A stretch of 64,000 nucleotides of DNA, from assembly GCF_000173075.1 (NCBI RefSeq), contig NZ_ABVL01000016.1:123429-187428 (forward strand). Reading direction: 5' to 3'. Under the pieces are notes generated by a model. That model was given only the letters and a program-made list of their open reading frames with translations. It did no database searches and was not told where the DNA came from. Below, one piece after another: positions 62,229 to 64,000 of this stretch. Position numbers and translations under genes: made by a program. The DNA is from Chthoniobacter flavus Ellin428 (GTDB lineage Bacteria > Verrucomicrobiota > Verrucomicrobiia > Chthoniobacterales > Chthoniobacteraceae). Position 1 is the first letter of the stretch, and every line of letters starts with the position of its first letter.

Positions 62229-62932
62229 TAATACTAATCAGCGGCTTTCTGATTTTAGCTGCAACTTCCCCGAGTGTTGCAGTCTCGATCGAAAAATTCA
62301 AAAGCCTTGGCGAGGCGGAGCGCGCGAAAGCAATCGAAGTCGCCCCCCTCGCAGAACGGGATACGCTGCGAAAGATCGACAGGCATATCCGTTATGTCGC
62401 CAAATTCGAGGGGGAAGATCGCTTTCAGGCGGCCAAGGCAGAGGAGATTATCTACGAACGAGGCCTTAGTCCTCTAAGACTCTTATTTGATACTCGCATG
62501 CAACTATGGGACCAATATACGGCGGGGGTCCGCATTGCCAACAAGAATGCTGGACTTGCTCTGGATGACCGAAGGAATGTCGAGTTGGCCTTTAAAAAAA
62601 GGAGTGATTTGCTAACCGATCGATATCTTTCACTTATTCAGCTCCTTCTCAGGGTTGAGCCATCGAAAGCTGCCACGGATTTGTCCGAAAATGCCTGGAA
62701 GTGGAATGTAGAGCTTCGTGCCAGGTATCATCTGAACGAAAGCACTCCCGAGCAGCGCATTACCAAGGACGAAATGGACGCGATTGATCGCCGGATGGAC
62801 TCGATCTACGAGGAGGTGGATCGACTCAAGAAAGTTTCCGCCAAGCGTTTCCAGGAGGATACGATCAGTTCCCTGACGAAAAGATATCTCCCCCCGCTCG
62901 GAAGTGATCCGATAATGATCTCGTCATGTTGA
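62213..62932 (+). CDS. Secreted helical hypothetical protein
   Basis: 239 aa from MASKIIILISGFLILAATSP (signal peptide), then an almost wholly helical, charged protein ('KSLGEAERAKAIEVAPLAERD', 'RRNVELAFKKRSDLLTDRYL', 'MDAIDRRMDSIYEEVDRLKK'). No family recognised. Its start lies inside the end of the large surface-protein gene (16-base overlap) and its end overlaps the next gene by seven bases, so all three are one translational unit. A periplasmic chaperone or assembly partner for the two large proteins is a guess from order and size. Confidence 0.7.
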   Translation: MASKIIILISGFLILAATSPSVAVSIEKFKSLGEAERAKAIEVAPLAERDTLRKIDRHIRYVAKFEGEDRFQAAKAEEIIYERGLSPLRLLFDTRMQLWDQYTAGVRIANKNAGLALDDRRNVELAFKKRSDLLTDRYLSLIQLLLRVEPSKAATDLSENAWKWNVELRARYHLNESTPEQRITKDEMDAIDRRMDSIYEEVDRLKKVSAKRFQEDTISSLTKRYLPPLGSDPIMISSC

Positions 62933-63519
62933 AGGACCGAATTCTGCGTTGTTCGTCCAGAAGTCACACTTGCAAGCTCTTAACGATCGTCGGTGGTGTC
63001 ACAGTCCAGGCCTTTGCCGTCGCCGAGAAGTTGGTTGCGCTGACTCCGATACTCTGGGTGAGTGCCCCATTGGCGCTGTGCTGGGCGATGGATGTCGGAT
63101 ATGTGGCGGAGCAACGCCGCAGTCTTGATTTGCTCGAGGATGGCCAGGACAAGGCGGATTTGTCGTGTGTTCCGCGCGGTGGGGATGGCGACAGTATTAT
63201 CCGATTCTTGCGAGCATTCATTTCGGTCTCGACCTGGCCATTCTATGTGGCCTTGTTGGCGTTGATTTCCTTCGGGGGTGGGCAAATCGCCAAAGCGAAC
63301 CGGGACACCGCTGCTCAAACCTTGCGGAATCCCCCACTCGCAACACGGATTCCTGCGTCCTTCCCGCCAGTGAATCCTCCGTTTGCTCCGGTGCGCTCTG
63401 CGAATGCCCCGCCTTCGTTCAATCAAGGAAAGTTGCCCACACAGCGACTTACCCCGGCGCCATTTTCCACGGCACCTCATTTTCCGACGCCCAAACGTCC
63501 CACTGCTCTTACGCCGTAA
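62926..63519 (+). CDS. Membrane protein with proline-rich tail, probably cut short by IS66 insertion
   Basis: 197 aa: two hydrophobic segments (about 17-37 and 40-60, 'LVALTPILWVSAPLALCWAM') and a third at 100-118 ('WPFYVALLALISFGGGQIA'), then a long proline-rich tail ('ATRIPASFPPVNPPFAPVRS'). Its stop codon TAA lies at 63517-63519, inside GTAAGCG that I take as the end of the IS66-type element. The natural C-terminus is therefore probably lost and its sequence may resume beyond the element. The proline-rich tail recalls TonB- or VirB10-like periplasm-spanning linkers, but no family signature is present. Confidence 0.7.
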   Translation: MLKDRILRCSSRSHTCKLLTIVGGVTVQAFAVAEKLVALTPILWVSAPLALCWAMDVGYVAEQRRSLDLLEDGQDKADLSCVPRGGDGDSIIRFLRAFISVSTWPFYVALLALISFGGGQIAKANRDTAAQTLRNPPLATRIPASFPPVNPPFAPVRSANAPPSFNQGKLPTQRLTPAPFSTAPHFPTPKRPTALTP

Positions 63520-63582
63520 GCGGTATCCGTGGCTCCATGCGGATTTGGTTGACGACGCAATCGATCGGCGGGCTCGCGTAGA

Positions 63583-63605
63583 TTGCATAGCTTCACGCTA
63601 TGCAA
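63583..63605 (-). terminator. Hairpin next to the IS66 transposase stop
   Basis: Perfect 9-bp arms TTGCATAGC and GCTATGCAA with loop TTCAC, immediately downstream of the transposase stop. No T-tract; may be a terminator or part of the IS end. Confidence 0.55.
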
Positions 63606-63606
63606 C

Positions 63607-64000
63607 TTATGATGCGGCCTTGAGGTCGGGCGCTTGGCGCTGGGCCTTGGCCCAAGCCTGCGGGGTGATGCTGGGAACCTCGGTGATGAGCATCTTGGGC
63701 AGGCGGGTGAGCACGTCGCGTAGATAAGCCAGTGGATCGATCCCCCGGCGGCGGCAGCTCTCGACGATGGTGTAGAGGATGGCTCCTCGCTGGCCAGCTT
63801 CCGCGGCGCCGACGAACAACCAGTTCTTTTTTCCCACGGCCGTGGGCCGGATGGCGTTTTCGCAGAGGTTGTTGTCGATCTCGAGCCGGCCATCACCGAG
63901 GAAGCGTTCCAGAGCTGTCCATTGATCGAGAACGTAACTGATCCCACGCCCCAGGGCGCTTTGCGGCAAGTAACGCCTGCGGATGCGCCAGAGCGCAGTG
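63607..64000 (-). CDS. IS66-family transposase, C-terminal part (runs off right edge)
   Basis: About 130 residues, open to the window edge. 'QWTALERFLGDGRLEIDNNL', 'CENAIRPTAVGKKNWLFVGA', 'AEAGQRGAILYTIVESCRRRG', 'DPLAYLRDVLTRLP' are the conserved C-terminal blocks of IS66 (TnpC/Orf3) transposases, including the catalytic-region 'E-N-x-I-R-P' motif. It ends '...QAPDLKAAS' and then a TAA. The part present shows no sign of decay. Confidence 0.95.
   Translation of the reverse strand, partial: TALWRIRRRYLPQSALGRGISYVLDQWTALERFLGDGRLEIDNNLCENAIRPTAVGKKNWLFVGAAEAGQRGAILYTIVESCRRRGIDPLAYLRDVLTRLPKMLITEVPSITPQAWAKAQRQAPDLKAAS

Larger units (their letters stand above)
63516..64000 (-). mobile_element. 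IS66-type insertion sequence (end inside window, continues beyond right edge)
   Basis: GTAAGCG at 63516 is the typical IS66-family terminal inverted-repeat start, and a transposase fragment follows on the minus strand. An imperfectly seen insertion, because the other end, the 8-bp target duplication and the tnpA/tnpB genes are outside the window. Confidence 0.8.

Overview
The window is most likely from a Verrucomicrobiota bacterium, perhaps of the Chthoniobacterales/Opitutales type. The reasons are autotransporter-associated beta-strand repeat proteins with the usual 'DPDGDGMTNAQEYAAGTDP' tail region, a secreted protein with the paired 'N-x-G-Q/E-L-K' motif typical of that phylum, a secreted PQQ-like propeller, high GC, and very dense multi-PAS signalling proteins. 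The phylum call is inference from gene families. No rRNA is present.

Layout. 1-5.0 kb (minus strand): urea ABC transporter urtA-urtB-urtC (urtC runs off the left edge) behind an outer-membrane porin-like gene. 5.7-21.9 kb (plus strand): one long run of two-component genes, many joined by 4-base ATGA/GTGA overlaps. It holds hybrid kinases, a seven-PAS kinase, four small receivers or receiver-adaptors and a NarL-type kinase/regulator pair. 22-33.5 kb: mixed housekeeping and hypothetical genes (XRE fragment, GrpB-like, DinG-like helicase, O-methyltransferase, PQQ propeller, SGNH-like hydrolase, pstS, GNAT). 33.8-38.4 kb (minus strand): ribBA-ribH-nusB-ftsY and deoB. 38.5-43.7 kb: GDP-fucose synthase, a second NarL-type kinase/regulator pair, and an RsbW-like/SpoIIE-like partner-switch pair. 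44.7 kb: tRNA-Leu(CAA). 45.1-46.6 kb: a gene fusing a ribosome-hibernation (HPF/RaiA) domain to a sigma-70-like protein, followed by a degenerate receiver. 46.8-56.3 kb: giant secreted proteins (esterase + FN3 + autotransporter repeats; GH87/pectate-lyase-like beta-helix), a decayed autotransporter repeat and a lipoprotein. 56.7-63.5 kb: a visibly less GC-rich, tightly packed four-gene locus for two large surface proteins and two small envelope proteins. Its last gene is cut off by an IS66-type element that runs off the right edge.

Two things colour the whole window. First, about 15 single-base insertions or deletions interrupt eight otherwise good genes (urtB, the porin, the seven-PAS kinase, a hybrid kinase, pstS, deoB, the esterase/autotransporter and a lipoprotein). 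Several lie in homopolymers, so they look like sequencing errors more than biology; I annotate those genes at full span. Second, at least five intergenic gaps carry hairpins built of 6-7 bp tandem repeats of differing sequence.

The most novel candidates are the HPF-sigma fusion with its phosphorylation-dead receiver neighbour, the four-gene surface locus, and the heptamer hairpin family.
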